NCBI GenBank assembly: GCA_965246855.1
Contig: CBDFFP010000005.1
Span: 818,516-882,515, forward strand
Direction: 5' to 3'
DNA: 64,000 nt
Origin: UBA1952 sp965246855
GTDB taxonomy: Bacteria > Bacteroidota > Bacteroidia > Chitinophagales > Chitinophagaceae
The notes beneath the pieces were generated by a model. It searched no databases. It worked only from the letters and a program-made list of their open reading frames with translations, and was not told the DNA's origin. Below are positions 1-8,637 of this stretch, piece by piece. How positions within the stretch are numbered: the stretch's first letter is position 1; the number at the start of each line of letters is the position of its first letter. Both the position numbers and the translations under genes were made by a program.

Positions 1-344
1 CTATGAAGCTGATGGTGCGCTGCCTGCGCAAGGAAGGCCACGTAGCCATCTTTCCGGAAGGCACTTTTAATGAAAAGCCGCAGGAAGTGATGATGCTGCG
101 CCTTTACGATGGCGCGTTCCGGCTGGCGATTGATGCGCAATCTCCTATACTTCCTATCCTGCTACCTGACACCGCTGACCGCTGGCACGGCGTGAAGCTG
201 GGGAAGATGAGCCCGGGAAGAAACCGGGTGTTTTACCTGCCGCTGGTGGAAACTACCGGACTGACGCAGAAAGACCTGCCTGCGCTGCGCGAAAAAGTGT
301 GGACGATGATGGCGGAGAAAATGCGGGAATTGCGGGAAGGGTAA
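1..344 (+). CDS. Lysophospholipid acyltransferase (PlsC-type), C-terminal part
   Basis: This is the 3' end of a gene that begins before the window; about 113 residues remain. It carries the FPEGT motif (block III of glycerol-3-phosphate/lysophosphatidate acyltransferases, which binds the phosphate of the acceptor) near the visible start, then the segment with PILPI that usually forms block IV. The catalytic HX4D block lies upstream and is not visible. The family acylates lysophosphatidic acid at the inner face of the cytoplasmic membrane in phospholipid synthesis. The exact substrate cannot be told from this part. The gene ends just before a bidirectional terminator shared with the convergent lipoprotein gene. 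Confidence 0.85.
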   Translation, partial: MKLMVRCLRKEGHVAIFPEGTFNEKPQEVMMLRLYDGAFRLAIDAQSPILPILLPDTADRWHGVKLGKMSPGRNRVFYLPLVETTGLTQKDLPALREKVWTMMAEKMRELREG

Positions 345-348
345 CAAA

Positions 349-378
349 AAGCCGCTTCGGAACCGAAGCGTCTTTTTG
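349..378. terminator. Bidirectional rho-independent terminator
   Basis: A perfect stem CGCTTCGG / CCGAAGCG sits between an A-tract on the left and a T-tract on the right. It lies between the convergent acyltransferase (+) and lipoprotein (-) genes and can serve both strands. Confidence 0.7.
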
Positions 379-396
379 TTAGAAATCGAACAGCTT

Positions 397-840
397 TTAA
401 TCCCGGGTGTAAAAACGCCACTTATTCATTACCGTAGGATCGGAGTTGGGCGTGGAGATGATGTCTAACGATGTAGCCGTTTGCCGACGGATAACAAACA
501 TCGGCCCGTCTTCGGCCAACGGACCGTACTTTACGAATATGGAATCGCCTTTGCGGACGAAAATATAGGAAAGTCGAAGCAAAGTACCGTTGGAGACCGT
601 GGAATCGTAAACGGTCGAATCCGTCATGGCCAAAAAGCCAGATTCATCGCTCTGCAAGGGAATCATTTCTGATGCTTGGATGGAACCGTCTCTATTCGAA
701 TCCTGGCCCAAGGAAGTCAGTTTCCAATTAAGAATGATAGGCATATCCATTCTGGGAGCCGGAAGAACGTTGCCATCTTTATTGCAACTTTGAAGGGCAT
801 ATGCACCCAAGACGGCACAGGCAAAAATCAGTTTTTTCAT
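397..840 (-). CDS. Small predicted lipoprotein, lipocalin-like fold possible
   Basis: About 147 residues. The start is placed at the Met of MKKLIFACAVLGAY, which gives a proper signal peptide with a lipobox ending in LQSC; an upstream in-frame Met would add seven residues that do not belong to the signal. The mature part has WKLTSLGQDSNRDG near the N terminus (a possible Asp-rich metal-binding turn) and ends in WRFYTRD, with alternating beta-prone segments. This resembles the small lipocalin-like lipoproteins common in Bacteroidota, but no family is certain. It should be anchored in the outer or inner membrane facing the periplasm. It stands alone, convergent with the acyltransferase. Confidence 0.7.
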   Translation of the reverse strand: MKKLIFACAVLGAYALQSCNKDGNVLPAPRMDMPIILNWKLTSLGQDSNRDGSIQASEMIPLQSDESGFLAMTDSTVYDSTVSNGTLLRLSYIFVRKGDSIFVKYGPLAEDGPMFVIRRQTATSLDIISTPNSDPTVMNKWRFYTRD

Positions 841-1057
841 TTTAGCGGAAAAGGGGTTCAAGGTAAAAAATATTTTGAAACAAAGCGGCTTTTTTTTAAA
901 AGATTTCTCTGCCCTTTTCCAAAAGAAGACTCCAACTCAAGAGAACGTACATTTTTAATGCCATATCTGCTTTTGAAATTTGGTGTCTGATTCGTCAAAT
1001 TTAGTGTTCCTCTTTTGACCTCCCTGTATCTTCGCGCTCCAAAAAAATTCTCTTTTC

Positions 1058-2156
1058 ATGGCGCTTCAGGCAGGCATCGTCGGACTTCCCAACGTGGGCA
1101 AATCCACTCTTTTCAACGCGGTTTCCAACTCTGCCAAGGCGCAGGCGTCCAACTACCGCTTCTGCACCATTGAGCCAAATGTGGGACAGGTGGACGTACC
1201 GGATGAGCGCCTCGACGCGCTGGCCAGAATCGTGGTTCCGCAGCGCATTGTGCCCACCACGATTGAGTTTGTGGACATTGCCGGATTGGTAAAAGGCGCG
1301 AGCAAAGGGGAAGGGCTGGGCAATAAATTCCTCGCAAATATCCGCGAAGTGAACGCCATTGTGCACGTGCTGCGCTGTTTTGAGGATGAGAATATCCTAC
1401 GCGAGGAAGGCGCAATAAATCCCGTTTCCGACCGCGACATTATTGACACGGAACTCCAGCTAAAAGACTTGGAGAGCGTGGAGAAGAAAATTGGCCGTGT
1501 AGAGAAAATGTTGAAGGCCGATCCGAAAGCCAAAGCCGTTCAGGAAGTGCTGCTCCGCTGCAAAGCGCATCTGGATTCCGGAAAAAACATCCGCGCGCTG
1601 GGGTTGGAAGGTGAAGATTTAGAAGCCGTTGCCGACCTGTTTCTGCTCACCCAAAAGCCGGTACTTTATGTGGCGAATGTGGATGAAGATTCCATGCAGG
1701 AAGGCAACCGTTTTTTCCAAAGCGGTGATGGAAATGGCGGCTGCCGAAGGCGCGCAGGCGGTGGTGATGTGCAACAATATTGAAGCGCAGATTTCGGAGA
1801 TGGAATCGCCGGAAGACAAAGCCGTTTTCCTCGAAGAATACGGACTGAAAGAACCCGGACTGAACCGCCTGATTCGAGCGACTTACAACCTGCTTCATCT
1901 TATCACGTACTTCACCGCCGGCGTGCAGGAAGTGCGCGCGTGGACAATCGGGCAAGGCTGGCGCGCACCGCAGGCAGCGTCGGTTATCCACACCGATTTT
2001 GAGAAAGGATTTATTAAAGCCGAAGTGATTGGCTACGACGACTACGTAACGCTCGGTGGCGAAGGCGGCGCCCGGGAGAAAGGCAAGCTGCGCATTGAAG
2101 GCAAGGAATACGTAGTGGCCGACGGCGACGTGATGCACTTCCGGTTCAACGTATGA
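1058..2156 (+). pseudogene. ychF: Redox-regulated ATPase YchF (EngD/OLA1), single-base frameshift
   Basis: The first 219 codons (from MALQAGIVGLPNVGKSTLF) and the last 146 codons (from FSKAVMEMAAAEGA to HFRFNV) are in different frames. Removing one T from the T6 run at 1711-1716 joins them into one 365-residue protein, the normal YchF length. Visible marks are the P-loop GLPNVGKST, the family marker NVDEDS, the YchF-typical IEAQISEM and a C-terminal TGS domain. YchF is a ribosome-associated OBG-family ATPase linked to stress response. Because it is nearly universal and the lesion is in a homopolymer, a sequencing or assembly error is at least as likely as a real mutation. A TATCTTCG box lies a short way upstream. 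Confidence 0.9.
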
Positions 2157-2261
2157 TGCACCATGATTGGCGAGGATGTTGCGGACTTTCTTCTTTTTCT
2201 TTTTGACCTTTCGTCGTCTCTCTTTCGTTTACTTTCACCTTCTTCAGAACCACCTCTACAA

Positions 2262-2723
2262 ATGACGCTCTCCACCGGCACTAAAGCCCCCGAATTTTCC
2301 CTTCAAGACCAAAGCGGAAACACCCATTCCCTCAGCGATTATCGCGGCAAAAAAGTAGCCCTCTACTTCTATCCCAAAGACGACACGCCGGGCTGCACCG
2401 CACAGGCCTGTAACCTGCGCGACAACATTGACGCGCTCACCCAAAAAGGCATCGTCGTTCTCGGCGCTTCCACCGACGACGAGGCGAGTCACCAGAAGTT
2501 TGAGCAGAAATTCAACCTCAATTTTCCCCTCTTGGCCGACACCGGAAAAACGCTGGTAAATGATTACGGCGTGTGGGGCGAAAAGACCTACATGGGGAAG
2601 CAGTACATGGGCACTTCGCGCGTCACCTTCCTGATTGACGAAGCGGGAAATATCGCGCACATCATTGAGAAGGTGGACACCAAAGACCACACGAAGCAGA
2701 TTTTGAATACTTGGGGGATGTAG
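2262..2723 (+). CDS. bcp: Thioredoxin-dependent thiol peroxidase (peroxiredoxin Q/BCP)
   Basis: 153 residues from the Met of MTLSTGTKAPEFSL; the open frame extends 33 codons upstream but that part has no peroxiredoxin similarity. The motif DTPGCTAQAC gives peroxidatic Cys45 and resolving Cys50, the five-residue spacing of the atypical two-Cys BCP group. It reduces hydrogen peroxide and organic hydroperoxides in the cytoplasm using thioredoxin. The later FPLLADTGK and the GTSRVTFLID strand are typical of the fold. The gene follows ychF closely. Confidence 0.95.
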   Translation: MTLSTGTKAPEFSLQDQSGNTHSLSDYRGKKVALYFYPKDDTPGCTAQACNLRDNIDALTQKGIVVLGASTDDEASHQKFEQKFNLNFPLLADTGKTLVNDYGVWGEKTYMGKQYMGTSRVTFLIDEAGNIAHIIEKVDTKDHTKQILNTWGM

Positions 2724-2766
2724 TTTCCCTTTGCGCCTCTGCGAGACTTTTTAGCGCGTTCTTTTT

Positions 2767-3702
2767 CTGAAAAAGCTCCTCTCTTACCTCGGCGATTTTG
2801 CCCGCCGTCCCCGCTTTGCGGCGGAGCTAATCTGTGGGCTTCTGCTGGCGCTGGCGGCGCTGTGGCTCAATGAAACTTGGGGTGGGGAAAACACGTGGAT
2901 TGACGGCAACGGCGCAGCTTCGCAAACAGCACGGCTGCTGAAATATGGTGCGCTCTACGGAGCGGCCTTCGGCGGTGGTTATTTGCTGCAAATGGTGCTG
3001 TATCCGAAAGACAAAACTTTGCGGCAGCTGCAGTTGTGGAGAGGCATTTTTGTGGCGGTTCTATTCTATGCTGTGCGCGCGTGGTTCCAGCCTTTTCCGC
3101 TCATTCAGGCGCGGGTCCCGGTGGAATACCAAACCCTTGCGTGGAAGTATTTTTTCAATGGCGCGGGGCCGGTTTTGCTCGGCATTCCCGTGCTGCTTTT
3201 CTGGGCTTTTTCCGGGGATTTCCGGCGGATGCCGCCTTATGGTTTCAGCACAAAAAACGCCTCGCTAAAGTCTTATTTCGTTCTCCTGTTATTGATGCTG
3301 ATTCCGCTTTTCTGGGCAGCGCAGCAAGCCGATTTTAGGAGCTTTTATCCCCGTGCGGCGCACTTGGAACTTCCGCCCAATGGGCCACACAACACGGCGC
3401 TCACGGCAGGTTATGAAGTACTGTACAGTCTGGATTACGTTGCCACCGAGCTCTTTTTCCGGGGCTTTCTCCTCCTGCATTTCTCGCGTTTTGCGGGCGA
3501 AAAAGTCATCCTGCCGATGTGTATTTTCTACGTCGTCATCCACTTTGACAAGCCCCTTGCCGAAGCCGTCAGTTCGTTTTTCGGTGGGATGGTTCTTGGC
3601 GTTCTGGCCTTGCGCACGCGCTCCATTTACGGCGGCATTATCGTCCACCTCGGCATCGCGCTGTTGATGGAAGGACTGGGTTTCTGGAAGACGATTTTCT
3701 AA
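2767..3702 (+). CDS. CPBP-family intramembrane metalloprotease, non-ATG start
   Basis: Polytopic membrane protein with the Abi/CPBP signature: TELFFRG (glutamate and arginine of the first motif), YVVIH with the metal-binding His, and a late IVHLGIAL. The family includes CAAX-processing proteases and bacteriocin-immunity proteins. The frame is open back to a TAG near 2753 and contains no ATG before 2992. A CTG at 2767 would read MKKLLSYLGDF, a natural start that includes the first transmembrane helix and gives about 311 residues. A TTG at 2983 is the other option and would cut off that helix. Either the gene starts at CTG or the ATG has been lost. It overlaps the convergent patatin gene by four bases. 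Confidence 0.75.
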   Translation: MKKLLSYLGDFARRPRFAAELICGLLLALAALWLNETWGGENTWIDGNGAASQTARLLKYGALYGAAFGGGYLLQMVLYPKDKTLRQLQLWRGIFVAVLFYAVRAWFQPFPLIQARVPVEYQTLAWKYFFNGAGPVLLGIPVLLFWAFSGDFRRMPPYGFSTKNASLKSYFVLLLLMLIPLFWAAQQADFRSFYPRAAHLELPPNGPHNTALTAGYEVLYSLDYVATELFFRGFLLLHFSRFAGEKVILPMCIFYVVIHFDKPLAEAVSSFFGGMVLGVLALRTRSIYGGIIVHLGIALLMEGLGFWKTIF

Positions 3703-4739
3703 AAAAATCCCTTCTCCAAAAGAAAGCGGTGCGCGTGTTTCCGGCCACTCTGGAGCAGCGCCTCTTTCTGGGCTTTCGTAAGCTTTTTAATCATCGGCCC
3801 AATCTCCGCGTCCGACACCGAAAGTGTGCGTGCCCAATCAGTTTCCGTGAGCGAACTGCGATTCAAGTTTTCTAACGAAAGCACGTAGAAAGCATTCACG
3901 TAGTTGCGCAGGGAATGAATGGGTATCAGTGCCAATTCGCGCGTGGTTTTGTCGTTGGTTATTTGCGGGTCGCTGTCAATGCGCACGCCCAATGTTTGCG
4001 GGTTGGGAACGCGGTTGAAAAGACCTTTTTCTCCTTCTTCCAAACGGTCAAAAGCGCCAATCGGAAAATTGGCCAGCACACCGCCATCACCTACCACGTC
4101 TAACGAATCGCTCCGGTTTTTTGCCGGTTGAACAACGCCCCGGCGGTCTATACGAATAGCTTCAAAATACAGCGGCACCGACATAGAAATGCGAACCGCA
4201 TCGCGCACCTGCATATCCGGGTAGGTGTGTCTTGAAAAATACAGTGCTTTCTGCCGGTTAAAGGAAGTAGCCGTGATGCACAGCTCTTTTCCGGTGCGCG
4301 CATAAAGCTGCGCAAAGCTGAGGTTGGCATTGCCTGTTTTCCGGGAAATAAGTCCGGCCAGCCAGCGGTCAAACGCCTTTCCGCGGTACCAGCCAAAATT
4401 TTTCTGCATCCGGTAAAGCCCGCCGATGAAAAAGAAACGCCCGTCGTTGAACCGCTGAAAGCGCGTGTCGGAAATGACTTTTCCCGTCTCTGCGCCCGTG
4501 TAGCCGATGGAAAGCAGCAGCGCCGTGATAGCGCCCGCCGACGTGCCCGCAAAACCCTGAATATGCTGCATAATGCCTGCCGCTTCCAGTTCTTGCACCA
4601 CGCCTGCGTAGGCAATGCCGCGAATGCCCGCGCCCTCAAAAACCAGATTTCGGTAGAGGGGTTTTTGCGCTACGCAATCTTTATACGTCCCGAAAAGGAA
4701 CAGGCCCGCCAGCAGGAAAGAAAGAAAAGTTTTTGGCAT
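3699..4739 (-). CDS. Patatin-like phospholipase, secreted
   Basis: About 346 residues starting at MPKTFLSFLLAGLF, a signal peptide; an ATG 13 codons upstream is less likely. The patatin features are in order: a glycine-rich oxyanion loop (FEGAGIRGIAYAG), the nucleophile elbow GTSAG, and the DGGVLANFP motif carrying the aspartate of the Ser-Asp dyad. The family hydrolyses acyl esters of membrane lipids. With a signal peptide it should act in the periplasm or outside the cell, as an outer membrane-associated lipase. Its stop overlaps the convergent CPBP gene stop (3699-3702). Confidence 0.88.
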   Translation of the reverse strand: MPKTFLSFLLAGLFLFGTYKDCVAQKPLYRNLVFEGAGIRGIAYAGVVQELEAAGIMQHIQGFAGTSAGAITALLLSIGYTGAETGKVISDTRFQRFNDGRFFFIGGLYRMQKNFGWYRGKAFDRWLAGLISRKTGNANLSFAQLYARTGKELCITATSFNRQKALYFSRHTYPDMQVRDAVRISMSVPLYFEAIRIDRRGVVQPAKNRSDSLDVVGDGGVLANFPIGAFDRLEEGEKGLFNRVPNPQTLGVRIDSDPQITNDKTTRELALIPIHSLRNYVNAFYVLSLENLNRSSLTETDWARTLSVSDAEIGPMIKKLTKAQKEALLQSGRKHAHRFLLEKGFF

Positions 4740-4799
4740 TATCGCAAACGCTCCCGGAAAATTACGTTGGCGAAGCAAAAAGCCGGGGATTCTGAATTC

Positions 4800-5234
4800 T
4801 TACACCCGCATATCATCCGCTTGCCAATCCGTAATCGCGCGCTTGATTTCTTTTGCGGAAAGGTCTTCCAGCAGGGTGCGGTGGAGCAGCGAAGGCAGTT
4901 GGCTATCCGATGCAAAACGCAACGCGGCGATGCGCCCAAAGCCTAATTTCTCCTCAAAAAGTTCCAGGCGCGCGCCGGTGATTTGGTAATAACGCAGGCG
5001 CATTTCTAACCGAACAATTCTGTCCTGCAAGGTCAGTGCGTAGTGTTGGCGCGTCATCACGCCGAGATAAGTCGTCAGAAAACCCAAACCCGCTACTGCA
5101 CCCCAAAGAAGCTTATTGCGTGGAGAATTGCGGGCTTTTACCGCTGTTGCAACCGTAAAGGCAATGCTTGCCGGGAGAAATCCAAAATGGTGCCGCGGAT
5201 ACAGGCGCACGTGGTTTTTCAAATCCTGTTTCAT
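4800..5234 (-). CDS. DUF6526-like small membrane protein
   Basis: 144 residues beginning MKQDLKNHVRLYPRHHF, a start pattern of a Bacteroidota-specific group (NH-x-R-x-Y-P-x-HH) that I associate with DUF6526. Two probable transmembrane helices (around residues 18-32 and 43-60) are followed by a charged cytoplasmic stretch with YALTLQDRIVRLEMRLRYY. No enzyme motif is seen and the function is unknown. It lies 60 bp upstream of the patatin gene on the same strand, so co-transcription is possible. Confidence 0.65.
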   Translation of the reverse strand: MKQDLKNHVRLYPRHHFGFLPASIAFTVATAVKARNSPRNKLLWGAVAGLGFLTTYLGVMTRQHYALTLQDRIVRLEMRLRYYQITGARLELFEEKLGFGRIAALRFASDSQLPSLLHRTLLEDLSAKEIKRAITDWQADDMRV

Positions 5235-5327
5235 ACATCCAGTGCAGAAACATTCGTGCCGTCCCGCGAGACAAGGAACCGTCTTCTAAATCAGAAACGG
5301 CGTTTTAAAACTGTTACGGACAGCGAC

Positions 5328-5394
5328 TTTTGTCATCCCGAAACGGGATCTTGTTGGCTTGCGTCCGCTAAGACCCCGTTCCGGGGTGACAAAA
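5328..5394. repeat. REP-like imperfect palindrome (TGTCATCCCG ... CGGGGTGACA)
   Basis: The arms TTTTGTCATCCCG and CGGGGTGACAAAA bracket about 40 bp that contains a second pair (CGGGATC / AGACCCCG). It lies in the divergent gap between the DUF6526-like gene and nth. The outer arms have the same GTCAT...ATGAC logic as the repeats at 43986, 51911 and 53191. Confidence 0.65.
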
Positions 5395-5438
5395 GATTTC
5401 CGACAAGCACTCATTCTTGCTTAGGAGGTGTTCAGTTA

Positions 5439-6179
5439 TTAAACGTCCTTCTTCCGATGCCCGATCTTGTTTACCGCGTCTTTTTCCGGGTCGTATTTTT
5501 TCCTTCCTTCCACCACCGCTTTCATCTCTTTTTGAAAGAAACGACAAGCCGGTTGCAGCGCACATTCTTCGCACTTCGGGCGGCGGGCTATGCAGATATA
5601 ACGCCCGTGCAGAATCAGCCAGTGGTGCGCTTTATAGAGTTCTTCTTCGGGAATGTGTTTCACCAATTGCGCTTCGGTTTCATCGGGATTGCGCGCGCCT
5701 TTCGTCAGGCCGATCCGCGCCGATACGCGAAACACGTGTGTATCCACCGCCATCGCCGCCTGGCTCCACGCGACAGACAGCACCACATTCGCCGTTTTCC
5801 GGCCCACGCCGGGTAGCAGAATCAACTCTTCCATTGTCTGCGGCACTTCGCCGCCGTGGTGTTCACAAAGGCGCTGTGCCATGCCCAAAAGATGTCGCGT
5901 TTTGTTGTTGGCAAAACTCACCGATTTTATGTGCGCGAATACGTCTTCCGTCTGTGCCTTCGCTAAAAATTCCGGAGTTGGAAAAGCCACAAAAAGTGGT
6001 GGCGTGACGATGTTCACGCGCTTATCCGTGCATTGCGCCGAAAGAATCACCGCCACAATCAGCTCATACGGACTGCGGAAAGAAAGTTCCGTTTCGGCCA
6101 CCGGAACATGCTCCCGGAACCAGCTAAGAACAAAGTCGTAACGCTGTTTTAAAAGCAATGGATAATGGATAATGAACAA
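5439..6179 (-). CDS. nth: Endonuclease III
   Basis: Base-excision-repair DNA glycosylase/AP lyase for oxidised pyrimidines. Visible are ILSAQCTDKRV, the helix-hairpin-helix LPGVGRKTANVVL with the catalytic Lys, the catalytic Asp in VDTHVFRVSARIGL and a [4Fe-4S] cluster motif C-x6-C-x2-C-x5-C near the C terminus. The listed ATG lies inside an ATGGATAATG repeat and encodes FIIHYP, which looks like non-family sequence. A TTG at 6158, just before LLKQRYDFV, is the more natural start and would shorten the protein by seven residues. After the cluster there is a basic tail of about 35 residues. Confidence 0.93.
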   Translation of the reverse strand: MFIIHYPLLLKQRYDFVLSWFREHVPVAETELSFRSPYELIVAVILSAQCTDKRVNIVTPPLFVAFPTPEFLAKAQTEDVFAHIKSVSFANNKTRHLLGMAQRLCEHHGGEVPQTMEELILLPGVGRKTANVVLSVAWSQAAMAVDTHVFRVSARIGLTKGARNPDETEAQLVKHIPEEELYKAHHWLILHGRYICIARRPKCEECALQPACRFFQKEMKAVVEGRKKYDPEKDAVNKIGHRKKDV

Positions 6180-6193
6180 TGAATAATAGCGGA

Positions 6194-6294
6194 CGTTCCA
6201 ACGACTTTAGCCTGTCCAACACTCCAACGCGAAGCGTCCAACATTCCAACGCCCGAAGGGGCCGTCCAACGCAAAGCATCCAACAGCTTTAGCC
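6194..6294. repeat. TCCAAC mini-hairpin repeat cluster, copy 1
   Basis: Seven copies of TCCAAC alternate with very short palindromes: CGCGAAGCG, GCCCGAAGGGGC, GCAAAGC and GCTTTAGC. It fills the gap between nth and msrB. Related clusters lie at 38404, 51004, 52045 and 53329. Confidence 0.8.
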
Positions 6295-6828
6295 TTATTT
6301 TCCTGGCACAAATTCCAACACCGCCGAGTTCATGCAATAACGTTTGCCAGTGGGCGCGGGGCCGTCGTCAAAAATGTGGCCGAGGTGAGAGTCGCAACGG
6401 GCGCAGGTTACTTCTATGCGGTCCATGCCTGCGGTGTTGTCTGTGGTGTAGTCCATCGCACTTTTGCGAATCGGCTCAAAGAAAGACGGCCATCCGCAGC
6501 CCGACGCAAACTTGGCCGTGCTTTTAAACAAGGCGTTTCCACACACGGCGCAGTAGTAGGTTCCCGGCTCGTCGGTCTTGTAATACTTGCCGGTAAAAGC
6601 CCATTCGGTTTCTTTTTCGCGGGCAACACCATACACGCCTGAAGGCAGGATCTTCTTCCACTCCGCGTCTGAAACGTGCAGCTTTGTGGTGTCAGTGCGA
6701 GAATAGTAAGGGTTTTTTTTCTCGCCGCCTTTGCCCGCAGAAGCGGCGCAGGAGAAAGCGAAAAGCAGCGGCAGAAGCAAGGCTTTTCTAATAGAAAAAG
6801 AAGCGACGGAACGGGAAAGGAATTTCAT
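6295..6828 (-). CDS. msrB: Peptide-methionine (R)-S-oxide reductase MsrB, exported
   Basis: 177 residues. The core has the catalytic RYCMNSAVLEF, two zinc-binding CxxC pairs (CAVC and CARC), and the GCGWPSFFEP and SHLGHIFDDGP motifs. It reduces methionine-R-sulfoxide in proteins with thioredoxin-like donors. Unlike cytoplasmic MsrB it carries an N-terminal signal ending in FAFSC, a plausible lipobox, so it is probably a periplasm-facing lipoprotein that repairs envelope proteins. Cys in a GCGWPS context may act as resolving residue. Confidence 0.93.
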   Translation of the reverse strand: MKFLSRSVASFSIRKALLLPLLFAFSCAASAGKGGEKKNPYYSRTDTTKLHVSDAEWKKILPSGVYGVAREKETEWAFTGKYYKTDEPGTYYCAVCGNALFKSTAKFASGCGWPSFFEPIRKSAMDYTTDNTAGMDRIEVTCARCDSHLGHIFDDGPAPTGKRYCMNSAVLEFVPGK

Positions 6829-6889
6829 GGTTTTTTGGGAGGGGGAAGAAAGGAATAAGGAAATACGCTTTTCCTGCGCCGAAAGTTTG

Positions 6890-7282
6890 CTATTTCGTCA
6901 GTGCGATAAGAGAGATTTCTACCCGTGCGCCTTTAGGCAGTCCAGCCACCGCAATGGTTTCCCGCGCTGGGGCATTGGCCGCTTCAAAGTATTGTCCATA
7001 CACTTCGTTTACTGTGCCGAAAACGGCCATGTCGAGGATGAAAATAGACGTCTTCACGACCTGCGAAAAATCACTTCCGGCTTCCGTCAGGATTGCTTTC
7101 AAGGCTTCCATGACACGGCGTGTTTCCTCGCGGATGTCGTCGCCGTCGTAGAGCGTGCCGGTTGCGGGATCAAGGGCGATTTGCCCGGAAACAAAAAGCA
7201 TTTCGCCGGCCTTTACGGCCTGGTTGTAGGGGCCAATGGGCGCGGCAGCTTTGGACGTGCGGATGATGTGGCGGGTGTTCAT
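6890..7282 (-). CDS. ridA: RidA family enamine/imine deaminase
   Basis: 130 residues from MNTRHIIRTSKAAAP, the usual YjgF/RidA start; the frame stays open 56 codons upstream into the divergent tsaB gene and that part is not coding for RidA. Motifs: PIGPYNQAV, LFVSGQIALDP, and the substrate-binding Arg in the terminal KGARVEISLIAL. RidA hydrolyses reactive 2-aminoacrylate and related imines from PLP enzymes. It is transcribed divergently from tsaB with only 43 bp between the start codons. Confidence 0.94.
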   Translation of the reverse strand: MNTRHIIRTSKAAAPIGPYNQAVKAGEMLFVSGQIALDPATGTLYDGDDIREETRRVMEALKAILTEAGSDFSQVVKTSIFILDMAVFGTVNEVYGQYFEAANAPARETIAVAGLPKGARVEISLIALTK

Positions 7283-7325
7283 AAGAGCGGCTTCAAAGCT
7301 AAGTGCTGCGCCTACATTTGCCCCG

Positions 7326-7988
7326 ATGGCGCTGCTCCTTTTTATAGATACCTCTTCAGACGAAGGCTTTGTGGGCCTTGCAGAAAACGAAGTGTGGATA
7401 GCACAGAAAACACTGTCTGACGCCCGCCGTTTTGGCGAAATGTTGCACACAGAAGCAGGACTTTTGATGGCGAAAACCGGAAAGTCGTGGAAGGAACTGG
7501 ATGCGGTAGCAGTGGTGAGCGGCCCCGGTTCCTACACCGGCCTGCGCATGGGCATGGCGGCGGCGAAAGGCTGGTGCTTTGCCTTAAATATTCCGCTGAT
7601 AACGCTGAACCGGCTTCAGCTTCTGCTCCAGCAATGGACAAGGGAAAACCCGGCTTCCGGAAAGGTAGCATTGCTGCTTCCGGCCCGCGCGGGCGAGTGG
7701 TTTGGGATTGCAGCGGAGGAAGAAAACCTGCTGTTTCCGGCCCGTCATTTCAGCGAAGAGACTTTTAAACCCGAGGCTGAGAAGCATTCTTTTGACCACA
7801 TTCTTATCGCAGGAGAGGAGAATATTGTTTTAGGAGGAGAAGACAAAGCAGAAGTAAAAAAAACAACCGACCGTTTGAATTATGATAGCCTCGCAGTCAC
7901 TTTAGAGGAGGGTTTTGAGAGAAAATCTTTTGCGGATTTAGTAAAAGTAAAACCAGAATATTTAAAAGAGGTGTACATAAACCGTTGA
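7326..7988 (+). CDS. tsaB: tRNA N6-threonylcarbamoyladenosine biosynthesis protein TsaB
   Basis: 220 residues from MALLLFIDTSSDEGFVG, the ASKHA-type nucleotide-binding N terminus of TsaB. Further marks are the VVSGPGSYTGLRMGMAAAKG block and the GEWFGIAA segment. TsaB is the partner of TsaD in making t6A37 in ANN-decoding tRNAs and lacks catalytic metal ligands of its own. A TACATTTG box ends only five bases before the ATG, so the mRNA may be leaderless. Confidence 0.93.
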   Translation: MALLLFIDTSSDEGFVGLAENEVWIAQKTLSDARRFGEMLHTEAGLLMAKTGKSWKELDAVAVVSGPGSYTGLRMGMAAAKGWCFALNIPLITLNRLQLLLQQWTRENPASGKVALLLPARAGEWFGIAAEEENLLFPARHFSEETFKPEAEKHSFDHILIAGEENIVLGGEDKAEVKKTTDRLNYDSLAVTLEEGFERKSFADLVKVKPEYLKEVYINR

Positions 7989-8078
7989 TTTTCAGCATTT
8001 TATGTGGAGGATTAAGAAAATATCCACCCGTAATTATAATATTTAACCCAGTATTAACAGTATATAAGAGACTTCTTC

Positions 8079-8108
8079 TTTGTAATATCCATTATGAAAG
8101 TATATTTG
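8079..8108 (+). promoter_or_regulatory. Bacteroidota-type promoter TTTG-N18-TATATTTG
   Basis: TTTG at 8079-8082, an 18-bp spacer and TATATTTG at 8101-8108 match the -33/-7 consensus of the Bacteroidota primary sigma factor. It would give a leader of roughly 65-70 nt for the ArsR-type gene at 8183. Confidence 0.75.
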
Positions 8109-8182
8109 CGCATTCTTATCGCGGTTTCCCTGTCGCGAAGTTTTTTTTCACCATCCCCTTTTTCAATTTTCTGTTCAAAACA

Positions 8183-8584
8183 ATGGAAAGCAATCAGCAC
8201 CACGAGGCTACTGTAGCCGCCTCTGAAACACACGCTACAAACCATTCTTCTAACGAAGGCGCCGCTCTTCTGGACTATGCGTCTTCTAAAAACGCCGCGC
8301 TCACGCTTCGTGCTATCAACCACAAGCTGCGCCAGCAAATCATCAAACTGCTTGACGAAAACAAGCGCATGAATGTTACCGACATTTATGTAAAACTCCG
8401 TCTTGAGCAGTCCGTTGCTTCGCAGCACCTCGCTATCCTGCGTCGTGCCAACATCGTGAAAACGGTGCGTGAAGGCAAGTTCATTCATTATGCGCTGAAC
8501 AACGAGCGCATCGCGGCCATCTCCAAATTCGTAGCGGATATGACTGCCGAAGCAGCTTCTACGGATTCAAAAGGAGACGCTTAA
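8183..8584 (+). CDS. ArsR/SmtB-type winged-helix transcriptional regulator
   Basis: 133 residues from the Met of MESNQHHEATVAAS; the upstream open frame overlaps the promoter and is ignored. The HTH runs LRAINHKLRQQIIKLLDENKR ... VTDIYVKLRLEQSVASQHL with recognition helix SVASQHLAILRRANIV, followed by the wing VREGKFIHYALN. No Cys metal site is visible, so it is not an arsenic or zinc sensor of the classic kind. Related Bacteroidota proteins are small constitutive regulators. It has its own strong promoter and its own terminator, a one-gene unit. Confidence 0.88.
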   Translation: MESNQHHEATVAASETHATNHSSNEGAALLDYASSKNAALTLRAINHKLRQQIIKLLDENKRMNVTDIYVKLRLEQSVASQHLAILRRANIVKTVREGKFIHYALNNERIAAISKFVADMTAEAASTDSKGDA

Positions 8585-8608
8585 TTCTGGTTTCCCCAAT
8601 TGCAGGAA

Positions 8609-8637
8609 AGCCGTCCCGAAAAGGGGCGGCTTTTTTG
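8609..8637 (+). terminator. Rho-independent terminator after the ArsR-type gene
   Basis: Stem AGCCGTCCC / GGGGCGGCT (one G-U pair) with a GAAAA-type loop, followed by a run of six T, 25 bases after the stop codon. Confidence 0.85.
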
